Below, one piece after another: positions 1-8,763 of a DNA stretch of 22,839 bases. Position 1 is the first letter of the stretch. Every line of letters starts with the position of its first letter. The DNA comes from Cudoniella acicularis (lineage: Eukaryota; Ascomycota; Leotiomycetes; Helotiales; Helotiaceae): the NCBI GenBank assembly GCA_013054445.1, contig JAAMPI010000925.1, positions 1 through 22,839 on the forward strand, given 5' to 3'. Below the pieces are notes generated by a model. That model ran no database searches. It was not told where the DNA came from and saw only the letters and a program-made list of their open reading frames with translations. The position numbers were made by a program, and so were the translations under genes.

Positions 1-254
1 TTTCACACGGTATCCGCGGGTTTAAGTGGCCGCCTTCTTCACCAGATTTGAATCCAATTGAGAAGGTCTGGCGGTGGATGAAAGAAGAGCTAAAGAAATT
101 GCCGTATGTGCCGAAAAATAAGGAGGATTTGTGTAAGGAGTTGCAAAAGCTTTGGGATCGGGTCGATCTACGTGACTTTCGGCATTATACGGAGCAATTA
201 ACTTGTAAAATTGAAGATGCAATTACAGTGCGCGGATTAGCTACTATTAACTAA
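1..254 (+). mobile_element. Tc1/mariner-type transposase, C-terminal fragment
   Basis: The frame is open from the left window edge to the TAA at 252-254. It reads a tryptophan-proline run followed by SPDLNPIEKVWRWMKEEL, the signature of the last part of the DDE superfamily endonuclease domain (DDE_3 type) of Tc1/mariner-like transposases; the E of NPIE is the last acidic catalytic residue region. About 30 residues of typical charged C-terminal helix follow. Only the 3' end of the element is in the window, so whether the full transposase is intact cannot be told. The visible part has no stop or frameshift. Established: this motif is diagnostic of the family. Inference: it is the right-hand end of a DNA transposon whose terminal repeat should lie just downstream. 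Confidence 0.85.
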
Positions 255-380
255 TTTATGTTTTTAATTTTAGTTAAAAATAATTGATATTTAAATTATA
301 ATAATTTATTTAAGAAGGGGTGTCAAAAAAGAAGGTTTCGCTTAGGTGTGCGGCGAGCTGTGGCCCCTACTCTTACGTTA
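255..380 (+). repeat. Probable 3' untranslated end and terminal repeat of the Tc1-like element
   Basis: Directly after the transposase stop is about 65 bp of very AT-rich DNA. A sharply more GC-rich segment follows (about 317-378), ending in a TTA that could be part of a TA target site. This is where a Tc1/mariner terminal inverted repeat should sit. The opposite end lies outside the window, so the inverted repeat cannot be paired and the boundary is a guess. Confidence 0.3.
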
Positions 381-1054
381 AAATAATCCTATTTAAATTA
401 ATATAGACGAAAATAACATTGAAGGTACTTGTATGATATATCCTGTTCCGTCTGTTCGAATTACCACGATAAACTCCCTGATCCGTAAGAAATTCTTTTC
501 TGCCGTGCTCAAGGCTGTCTGTACAGGATGCAGGGGACCCTGCTTAACCTTCACGTTTGTCGACTTATAAAATGGAATTGATTCATGACTTCTGGCCAAT
601 GACAAAAGAGAAAGCAGAGTACTTTTTCGAGCCTTTGTAAAAATTTGGCGAGTTATAGTAAGAGAGTGAACAAATTAAACCGGAGGTGAAGCTGCGTCAA
701 GATTCTGATAGTATAACAGATTTCTCATGTGATGCTGCTTTTATATGAGCTTAAATTTGCGTCTGAACCGGTATTTGATTTTCTGGTACTAGCACCAGAT
801 TGGAGTAAGAGTAAGAATGCAAACCCATTAGCTGAATATTAAACGGTTATTAAATTATCAATTAATTAATTACGCCTCTAAAGAAGATTTTGTTGGCAAC
901 CAAGCTCTCAAACTTTTAGGATTCGAATGACTCTTCAATTAATGTGACTTCTTACTCCTCTTCAACAACTTGTTCGTATACTAGCATGTGCAAGGTAAGC
1001 TTTTAGGTCGCAATGCGGGGCTTCTTCCAATTGACCCCCTTTCTAAGCGATTCC
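381..1054. other. AT-rich stretch with no intact gene; weak coding-like relic
   Basis: No convincing gene is present. Around 665-840 on the plus strand two short coding-like segments occur in different frames (one reading ...EQIKPEVKLRQDSDSITDF, the next ...FDFLVLAPDWSKSKNANPL up to a stop at about 841). This would fit a frameshifted relic of some older gene or element. The family was not recognised and the segments are short, so this is only a description. Confidence 0.25.
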
Positions 1055-1340
1055 CTACCTTCGCTTAACCCCGCCATCTTCAGGGGTACTATTTGACATC
1101 ATAATTCCCCCAAAAGCAATTGTGCTCTCTACCTTTGAATATTCATTTGACAAGGATTGTGAGATATTGAATTCTGGACAATTCACGACAGCAAGGCGTC
1201 TGCCTACGTGATTTGTCAAACCAGCATCTCCCGGCGAGATAGCCATCACTGGACAGCCCGATGTCTCAATCTCTAAACTACACCGCCCATAAATAGTATC
1301 CAACAATCTTCCCCCCAATACCGTGAGTGCCCGCTATCAG
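1055..1340 (-). pseudogene. Unrecognised open segment, possible gene relic
   Basis: A minus-strand frame is open for about 95 codons, from a stop near 1340 to the TAG at 1055. Its composition is mixed and protein-like (for example SPGDAGLTNHVGRRL) but the family was not recognised. The first in-frame ATG lies well inside the open segment, and no splice sites obviously extend it. It ends where repeat copy A begins, so it may be part of an older inserted element or a truncated host gene. It may equally be a chance open frame. Confidence 0.2.
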
Positions 1341-1812
1341 CACTAGCTAACCCAAATAAGAGACGTCCTTACGAATCGAAAGCCCCTGCATACCGAAATG
1401 TCATCTTTGTAATTCCGACCAAATCAATTAAAATTTGAACATAGCGCAATTTTCCTCTACTCCCCGCGTCCTGATCTGATCTAATGCTTCTACTCTCTCA
1501 TAACTACGTGACTGCTTTGCTATAACTTGTAGTGAGGTTGATTAATTGCGTTTTTAATTTATACAACACCGGACTAGTTTCCCGACTGCTTCGGTCATCT
1601 GAAAATTTTATTATACCTTAACGATAACTTCGCATCTTTAAACTCATGGGTTTCCTAGATCAGTTACTCTAATTGATATACAAGTGGTTACCTTTATTTT
1701 TTTGCTCAAAGGCAGAGAGCTATTACTAGGGTTAGTAAGCATAACACCTCACCAATTCCTAATTCTTCGTCAAACTCGTCAGAATGCACTAATCTTTAAA
1801 TTACTTAGCTCT
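1340..1812 (+). repeat. Dispersed repeat, copy A
   Basis: This segment shares collinear blocks with copy B downstream and with the reverse complement of copy C. Shared blocks include 'taccgaaatgtca', 'ctgatct..tgcttctact', a 'ctacgtgact..' block, 'ataacttg..g.ggttgatt', and, towards its 3' side, 'ctcaaaggcagag' and 'aatgcact'. The copies differ by scattered substitutions, mainly transitions by eye, and small gaps. No open frame is preserved. The family is unidentified; limits are approximate. Confidence 0.7.
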
Positions 1813-1964
1813 GTTCTCGCTGCCATCAGCAATAGCTGACGATCACATGTTCATTGATCAATAAGCTCAACCAAAGGCTGCTGATAAAAGCTAGTGCACG
1901 TTGATGCCTCCGCAATTTTGTCAGCCACCCTCAAGCACACACGAAACGCCATCATGTAAATTCA

Positions 1965-2280
1965 AATTAAGATCTTGATTTGCTAAAATTTCAACACAGA
2001 ACAATATTTCTCTATACCTGATGCCCTGATCTCATCTATTGCTTCTTCTCGTTCGTGGCTACGTGACCTTTCTCCTATAACTTGGGATGGGGTTGATTTG
2101 CTACGCTTTGAGATCCGTCGACCTCGGACTGCGATAGCCTCTGCTTCTTTTATGCGCTTTTGCTACCCCTTAATGATGTCCTCGTAAGTTAAACATTAGC
2201 AATGCCTACAACAGTGGCTTCAATTGATGTATAAGTGATCTTTTTATTGTTCTGCTCAAAGAGCAAGCTTTTCCACAGGA
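1965..2280 (+). repeat. Dispersed repeat, copy B (direct orientation to A)
   Basis: This is a second, shorter-looking copy in the same orientation as A, about 590 bp downstream of it. It has the same block order: an 'aaatttcaacacagaacaat' region, 'ccctgatctcatctattgct', 'ggctacgtgacctttct', 'ataacttgggatggggttga', then 'tgttctgctcaaag'. Divergence from A and C is substantial, and no coding capacity is visible. Confidence 0.65.
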
Positions 2281-2594
2281 ATCGCCGGTTAGCGAAAGCG
2301 TTCTCGGCAGCATTTGACTACCTTTGCTTGTAACGAGATCACTCTTAAGTGATTATAGTGAATAGGATAAGCCTTTCTCTCTCTTCGATCGATACTAACC
2401 AGACTACTCCCTTTGCCTCGCAGTTGTGACTATAGGGTAATCGGACTTCGTTACACATCAGCGCGAACGGTTTTTAAAAGGAGCTTATAAAGCAGAAGAT
2501 TCCTAAGCAGCTAGTTTCTAAGCAGAACCTTCCTACGTAGTATTTCCAAGCAGCGCAATTCTATCTATAAAGTCGACAATATATAAGAAGCCGG
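2281..2594. other. Non-coding stretch with short degenerate tandem motif
   Basis: No gene was recognised. At about 2487-2555 the motif 'cctaagcag' or close variants recurs several times at irregular spacing of about 15-25 nt (aaagcag, cctaagcag, tctaagcag, tccaagcag). It lies just beyond the 3' end of the NLR gene, so it could fall in that gene's 3' UTR or terminator. Confidence 0.35.
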
Positions 2595-2993
2595 TTAGGA
2601 TGGAGGTGAGTGGGAAGTCGGCTGCAATAACGAAAAGTGCTTGAGACAGGCTTTTGTAGTCGGATGATCCGGTCCAAGTGTCTTCTTATAGCCAGTGCTC
2701 GCTCTCTGGTAGAGTAGTAATGCCTCTTGGTACTGCTCCTGCTGGTGTAGCAAATAGGCAAGGTTATATACGCTCATTAGCGTGCTGGGATGCTCCTTCC
2801 CTAGCGCCTTCTCCTTCCCCTCTAGCGCTCGTCGGTTCATCTCCTCCGCCTGCTCGTACTTCCCCTGAGATTCTAGCACCGTCGCTAGGTTATCAACACT
2901 CGTTAGCGTGTTAGGGTGCTCCTTCCCTAGCGCCTTCTCCCACCCCTCTAGCGCTCGTCGGTTCATCTCCTCNGCCTGCTCGTACTTCCCCTA
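2595..2993 (-). repeat. TPR repeat block of the NLR gene (near-identical 126-bp units)
   Basis: Three 42-codon units follow each other. The first reads GKYEQAEEMNRRALEG.. KALGKEHPNTLTSVDNLATVLES, the second is almost the same, and the third is diverged (EQYQEALLLYQRASTGYKKTLGPDHP), as is usual for a C-terminal cap. The first 75 nt of units 1 and 2 (2919-2993 and 2793-2867) differ at only three bases plus one N. These are kinesin-light-chain-type TPRs, the usual ligand-sensing repeats of fungal NLRs. Confidence 0.85.
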
Positions 2994-5659
2994 AGATTCG
3001 GAATACCATGCAGCATTAACAAGGATCGACGCCCACTGTACTACGTAGTCCCTATTCATCGGCCAATATGATAGAACCATTTCGGCGTGCGGAAACAGCT
3101 GTTGGCAAGTTGTCCAGTTCTCATAGCGCCCGACTGGGAAAGCCTTGCCTATTATCTTTATATACTTTTCCTTCCAATTCTCTAGCTTATCGTAGAGCTC
3201 AAGCCATTTTTTCGTCGAAAATTGCACAAGTCGGTGCATCTCAAACTCCTTTCCCTCTGCGTTCATCGTAATCAGTGAGTAGCCGGTCAAGGTAGAGATA
3301 TCATCTTCGAAGTCGGTTTCGATATTACTGTCTTCCTGATAACTGTGTTGGAGGAGGGTGTCGGGGATACCTTGTCGATCGAAAAGGCTCATAAGCGATA
3401 GTAGGCGAGCAGCTGAGAGCCTGTCTTTACGGATATGTTCGAAAGATATATGCCACGTAGCGATAATAGAGTTCGATGCTTTACCATCTCTACGAGTGTC
3501 TCCAATGTCCTTCTTTAATAGACTTGCTCTATCTTTGTCACTTCTGCGAAGATCATGTAAATATCTCGAAACCGTTATGCGCGGTGCTCCTTGGTTGATG
3601 TAAGCAGCGGCTTGACTAATCGCAAGAGGTATGTAGTCGAGAGTCCGCACTAGCTCTATAGCATCGGTCGTATCGAGATTTACTGGAAGCTTTTTGTGAA
3701 GAAGGGCTAGGGCTTGGTCCTGGTCCATCGGCTTGACTTTGATGATATCTGAGTCCCTTCCTATTAACCTGTAAGCCACAGATCGGCTCCGAGACGTAAT
3801 GACAATAGATCCGGTTCGCGATTGAGGTAAGAAGTCCGATAAAGAGCGAGCTACTTGAGCTAAACCATGGTTTGCACTAGAAATAAAAAAGACGTTTGGA
3901 TCATCAGCGTTGTCGACGATCATGACCCAGCGGCCGTTCACCTCATTACACAGCCAGTTGGTGACAAGTTGAAGGATGTCGACGTCCGGTTTGTCCCAGC
4001 CATCGATCTTGACTTTTTCGGCGATTCTTCTATAGCCTTCTTCGAACCGGGCTGTAGTACTAGCATGAACCCAGAATACCCAGGTTTCTGGTGATTCCTC
4101 TTGAATCCGGTGAGAGTACTCGATAGCTAGTTGAGACTTCCTGGTTAAATAATGAGTTAGTGCTCTCTCCATGCTCGTCCGGTCGGTAACCTACCCAACG
4201 CCTCCCAGGCCAACGAGTGCTACTCGTGAGGCTGGTAGGGAGCATTTCTGATTTATTTCAGAGAGGATGTCGCGATCCACAAAGTCTGGATCACGCCGAA
4301 AAGGTACCGTAGTACCTGCAAAGGCCGCCACGGGATTGCTTGACGGAAAGGCAACTAATATTTATAGCTTTAGCAATATTCAATACTGCTCACTTGAACT
4401 CATCTACGTACACTGTGTATTATCCTGTTGCCTAACTAGTTTCCCTTGTTCGGACCTCTCCGCTCCGGGCGCTGACGTATTACTTGGAACGGTCAACTCT
4501 TTAATCCACCGGCGAAGCTCTCCAGCAACAAGTGTGAAGCCTGGATCATCTGCGTGTTCGAACTTTGTCATATCCATATGATTGCTTCGAATCCCTATTG
4601 GTGTATAGCCGGGTAGGATAGCAGAATGAGAAGGAACAACCTGAAGGTAAAAATTAGTGTATAAACGATCAGCAGCATAATACTTGACTCACAACACCAA
4701 TGCCTGGCAATGGCAATTCTTCATAGAAGCAGGTAATTTCGATTGGTTGGAGCCTCTCTTGATTCCGTGACCTGACCATAGTATGGAACCCATCTTGAAC
4801 CCGCGCAAGAACTTCAGAGTCGCTCTCAAGTACAGCTAGAATCTGTGGATTCGTCTGTTTGAGGAGACCGATCACATTGGCTAGCATCTCAGCCCACTTC
4901 GCAAGCCCAGAGCCATGGTGTGGAGTGCCAAGGAATATAATGCCACGAGTATATTCGAGGATGTTCTTCAGATGTTGTTCTGGTCGTTGTCGTGCCGCTA
5001 CCAGAGCCTATATTTATTATCAGCTTGACGTCATATGCCTACGGGTTGGGCGACTTACATCCTCACATACAAGGCCCCCCAGACTATGGCAGATAAATAT
5101 GATGGGGCGGTTGTTCTGCTATAGTTAGTTCCATTCCCAAAGCAATACGAGCTGTTGATGCTTACAGTGTCATCGTCCACCCTATACGTTGCCACGTGGG
5201 TCAGCAGATTCATTGAATGGTTCCCAATCCTGTTCTTCGACACTACGCCTTTCCAGTCGGTCACATATGCGTCGTATCCGAAGGAGAGAACGCGAGCGTT
5301 GGGGACTTTTGATGGAAGTAAGGACTGAGGCCACGGAGCAGCGGCATTCTTTGCCGTCCATGTCTTCTCCCGATCTCCGGTAAGTCCATGGACAAAAACG
5401 ATGCTATATTGGAAAGTAGAAAGTTAGTGAGCGTTAACGAGTCTCGAAGATCTCGAATATGGACTACTAGTCTGAGCTAGTAAGCCCATAGTTACGATTC
5501 GAGAGAGTCGACGCACTCGACCACGCTGTTCTCTGGATCATGGAGTAGCTTAATGCCAAAAGGGAACGTCTTTCTCGGTGAGGTTGCGGTCGTGCTCGCT
5601 GTCGGGTCTTCACGGGCGGCGTTCTCCGACCGGTGCTTGAGCCTGAGCCATTTCCGCAT
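2595..5659 (-). CDS. NLR-type protein: SesB-like alpha/beta-hydrolase, NB-ARC, TPR; internal TAG
   Basis: Hand model on the minus strand: exons 5659-5496, 5403-5166, 5118-5059, 5007-4693, 4640-4412, 4315-4195 and 4140 downward. All splice phases agree. The start ATG gives MRKWLRLK. Residues of about 55-330 form an alpha/beta-hydrolase of the DUF676/SesB type (VFVHGLTGD; nucleophile elbow FICHSLGG, Ser146; FLGTPHHGSG; IRSNHMDMTKF with the probable catalytic His). NB-ARC follows: FVDRDILSEI, P-loop GLGGVGKS, kinase-2 WVMIVDNADD, TSRSRS, GLPL-like IPLAISQAAA, MHD-like EMHRLVQF. TPR units come last. TAG at 2991-2993 ends the product at 758 aa. The same frame continues with nearly three 42-residue TPR units to TAA at 2595 (890 aa in all). 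Fungal NLRs of this build act in allorecognition and immunity-like cell death; that role is inferred here. Function is doubtful if the TAG is real. Confidence 0.85.
4141..4194 (-). other. Intron splitting the P-loop codon of the NLR gene
   Basis: On the minus strand the sequence reads ggcgttgg, then GTAGGT... with a CACTAACT branch-like site, ending AACCAG, then gaagtct. Removing these 54 nt joins GLGGV to GKSQLAIEY in the correct frame. Read through without splicing, the walker A motif is lost, so splicing here is required for nucleotide binding. Confidence 0.85.
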
Positions 5660-6077
5660 CGTCACGACTGCGCACTAACCAGGCTCTGCAAATTACAGCT
5701 GGAAATGGATCAAAAGGCGGTCGGTGGTAAGAAAGGGCGCATCAGTGTATAATGTAGAAATATCGAAACGAATTGTGCTGATGTTAGAAGAAGAGGCTGC
5801 ACTTCAGCTCCAACCTCCTCAGCTGGCGGTTAGGCGCCTGCAGGATTTTAGTGGCAGCCAAATCCTCGCCTGCAATCGTGCAGTGAAAATGAAGCATGCT
5901 TCACAGGTCCCAATGCACCTACTGTAGCAAAAAATGCTACAAAGTGAAATTCAAGCAAAAGCTACGAGCCGTGCTGACTTAAAGGTTACTTAAGCTAGAG
6001 AGCGAACGCCATAGAGTGTCGTAGAAAAGCAGTCAGCCATCACATGATCAGGCGCCGAAGGAAATGATAAACGTAAC
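5660..6077. other. NLR upstream region with a short hairpin; no gene
   Basis: This is the promoter side of the NLR gene. A 67-codon plus-strand frame at 5724-5927 has no recognisable content and was not called. A perfect 7-bp inverted repeat with an A5 loop (tgtagca/tgctaca, 5923-5941) is present. Nothing else was recognised. Confidence 0.3.
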
Positions 6078-6540
6078 TAAGCTAATATAGGTCAGTGCAT
6101 TTTACAAGACAACAAACACAAGAAAACTGTGTATCATTGGTGTCATGCGAACCAACTCTTCCTAGTAAAGGCTCTGCCTTTGGGCAAAACAATAAAAATA
6201 GCCACTTGCGTGTCAGCTAGAGTCGCTGCTCTACATAATGTAAGAGTTTAGAGTTGCAAAGATATCGTTGAAGTATAGTAAATAAAAGCGTGATATGAAA
6301 GAAGTTGTCGGAAAACCAGTCCGACGTGGAACAAAGTTCAAAGCGCAATAAATCAACCCTATCACAAGTTACAAGAAAGTAGTCACATAGCTATAAGAGA
6401 GTAGAAGCACTAGATCAGATTAGGACGCAGAGAATAGAAGAAGATTGTTCTCTGCTGAAACTTTAATTATTTGGGTCGGAAACTACAGGGGTGACATTTC
6501 GGTAGACAGGGATTTTCGCTTCACAGGGATATCTCTTAAA
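6078..6540 (-). repeat. Dispersed repeat, copy C (inverted relative to A and B)
   Basis: The reverse complement matches copy A block by block: 'taccgaaatgtca', 'ttccgaccca.ataattaaa', 'ctgatctagtgcttctactc', 'gtaacttgtgatagggttga', 'cggactggttt.ccgac', 'gcccaaaggcagag' and 'aatgcactgacct'. It is the closest partner of A. Together with A and B it flanks the NLR gene in inverted orientation. No coding frame or clear terminal structure was found. Confidence 0.7.
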
Positions 6541-6803
6541 GTTAGCTCTCCGCCTCATTCGGTCTTACAAACAAAGCCATTTGGGAGAAAGTCAAATGAT
6601 AAGGGCCCGTAAGCTTATGCCGCACCTAACCGAGCCTCTTCACTACATAGATATGAGTGTCTCTTTGTCCCCCTCCAAGGCTCTCTCGACACCCTTGCAC
6701 TGCGTTGCACATCGACTTGTGTGATTTATTTAAACTCTTCTGCCGGGTTAGGAGCCTTTCGTAGTTGCACCAGATTTCCATTTCCGGCGCACCCATCTCC
6801 AAA

Positions 6804-8486
6804 ATGCTTCTCGAACGGTTCCTCTCGGAACTCTCCCTGGAACGCTGTGCAGTAGCATCTCTCTCAATCGTTACTCTGGTAAGGTTCCAAATTCGTCATA
6901 TTAATTAATAACCCTGAATTAAAAACCATCCAGATCCTCACCGCCCTCGCAATCTACAACCACTTCCTCCACCCCCTCCACCACATCCGCGGCCCCCTCC
7001 TCTGCACCCTCACCCCCTGGGTACAACTCTACCACGGCCTCGCAGGAGACCGCCACATCTGGTTGCACAAACTGCACCAAAAATACGGCTCCCACATCCG
7101 GGTAGCCCCGAACTTCATCTCCGTCAATACTGTTACTGGCCTCCACGATATCTACGGCCACGGCAAAAAAGATCCGCAAAGCCGATTTCTATGATGCGTT
7201 TCCGGCCATAAAAGGGATCTACAACACACATAATGCGATTGATAAGACGTTGCATGGGCGGAAGAGGAGAGTGCTGAGTCAGGCGTTTAGTGATAATGCG
7301 TTGAAGGGGATGGAGGAGTTGATGCTTTTGCATGTGAAGCAGTTCTGTCAGGTTATTGTGCAAGGAGCAGGGGAGAAGGGTGCTGTGACGAGGAATCTGA
7401 GTAATTGGTTTAGCTACCTAGCTTATGATATTATGGGCGAGTTGTGCTTTGGGAAGAGCTATGATATGTTGATAAATGGAGCACGAAGAGGGGTCATTGC
7501 GCTCGTAGATCGAGCTGCGTTTCGACACTATGTCGTATGTCTCCCCAATATTTTCTTTGCATAGAAGACGAAAATACTGACGAGAAAAATAGTGCGGCCT
7601 CTGGATGCCCCTGGACAGTTGGCACCTTGACCAACTCCTCATCCCACGCATCACCCGCGACCGCTGGAACTTCATCATGAACTCGCGTATCGAAGCCACC
7701 TTGCGGGCCAAAGCACGTACACAAGCCGGCCACGCCTCCAAAAAAGATTTCTTCTACTACCTCCTTAACGCAACCGACCCTGAAACCGGAAAGGGTTTCG
7801 ACACCAAAGAACTCTGGGCCGAAGCTAACGTTTTGATGATTGCCGGCTCAGACACGACGTCTACTAGTCTTGCTGCTACGATTTTCTACCTTGTGCGTAA
7901 TCCGACCGCGATGCAGAGGCTGAGGAAGGAGATTGAGGGTGCGTTTGGGGATGTGGAGGAGATTGTTAGTGGACAGACGTTGAATGGGTTGGAGTATCTG
8001 AAAGCTTGCGTTGATGAGGCGATGCGCCTTGCGCCTGCCGTGCCGGGGGCGATGCCGAGGGAAGTCACTGCCGGCGGTGCGACTGTTGACGGGGTGTTCC
8101 TTCCTGCGGGCTCAAACTGCGGGACTCCCTGTTTCTCAATTCATAGGCATCCGGATTACTATCGTCAGTCATTGAAGTATATCCCTGAGAGATGGCTAGA
8201 AGGTGAGACGTGTAGAGTAGGAGGGGAAGAATGGGTGAGTAGTAAGGAGAGCGTGGAGGTTGGACGAAAGGCCTTTTGTCCGTTTAGTGTTGGTCCAAGG
8301 GGCTGCATTGGGAAGGGGATGGCACTGATGGAGATGAGGATTACGTTGGCGAGAATGGTCTTTCTTTTTGATATGGATAGTGCGGATGCGACGGGGGAAG
8401 ATGAAGAGGGCAACCTCGCGATGGTGGATCATTTTACGAGTCAGAAGACTGGCCCAAATGTTAGATTTAGGAAGCGAATTCTATAA
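6804..8486 (+). CDS. Cytochrome P450 monooxygenase, frameshifted at an A6 run
   Basis: Exons are 6804-6878, 6934-7534 and 7593-8486; introns are 55 and 58 nt, all phase 0. The ATG lies in a good context (tccaaaATGc). With one A removed the product is 522 aa, normal for a microsomal P450. An N-terminal membrane anchor (about residues 15-36) is followed by a proline-rich hinge (HPLHHIRGP). Helix C region is KTLHGRKRR, I-helix is AGSDTTS (residues 309-315), ExxR is EAMR (367-370), and the heme loop is FSVGPRGCIGKG with ligand Cys463. Resemblance is to fungal benzoate-4-monooxygenase-like P450s of unknown substrate; it would act at the ER with NADPH-P450 reductase. Exon 2 is 601 nt, one more than a phase-0 exon allows. 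The surplus A lies in the run at 7165-7170, after GHG, and leads to TGA 27 nt downstream. All catalytic motifs are intact beyond it. Confidence 0.88.
7165..7170 (+). other. A6 homopolymer, frameshift in the P450
   Basis: The sequence ggcAAAAAAgatccgc carries six A. Five would read G-K-K-I-R-K-A-D-F-Y-D-A-F, the normal P450 continuation; six read G-K-K-D-P-Q and soon stop. It could be a true inactivating insertion or a homopolymer miscount. Confidence 0.85.
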
Positions 8487-8763
8487 TAATTGAGCTATTA
8501 TCACACATGAATGTTGGAATTGGAGTTGGTGGTGTTCTGAGTGAGGGGTTATTTTGGGATCGTGTTTCTGGCCGCTCACCTTTACCAAACTATATTTAAG
8601 TATAACAAGCCACTCCAGATATTTAGTTACCCTTAATTGAGAGCAGGCTGATGTGTGCCGAATATACCGTATTCAAAATCCACTTCATTAAAAGTTGGAG
8701 AAGTTGGATTGTAACTTGTACAACTCACTGCATGATCACTCGCTCTCGACTCTTCACTTTGCC
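8487..8763. other. Convergent 3' intergenic region between P450 and D-lactate dehydrogenase
   Basis: 277 bp separates the two stop codons. AT-rich segments with AATAA-like strings (such as 'tataataattgag' just after the P450 stop) could serve polyadenylation of the P450 transcript. No gene is visible. Confidence 0.5.

Noticed and set aside
2678..2914. Plus-strand frame opposite the TPR region
   Set aside because: It is a mirror of the TPR units on the minus strand, whose protein matches are clear.
5724..5927. 67-codon plus-strand frame upstream of the NLR gene
   Set aside because: No domain content and a weak start. Likely chance.
5923..5941. 7-bp perfect hairpin with A5 loop as a possible Helitron terminator
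   Set aside because: No CTRR end follows at the right distance and the stem is too short; kept only as a note in the intergenic description.
6919..8432. Several minus-strand frames of 60-107 codons opposite the P450
   Set aside because: All are shadows of the P450 coding strand, which carries every P450 motif.
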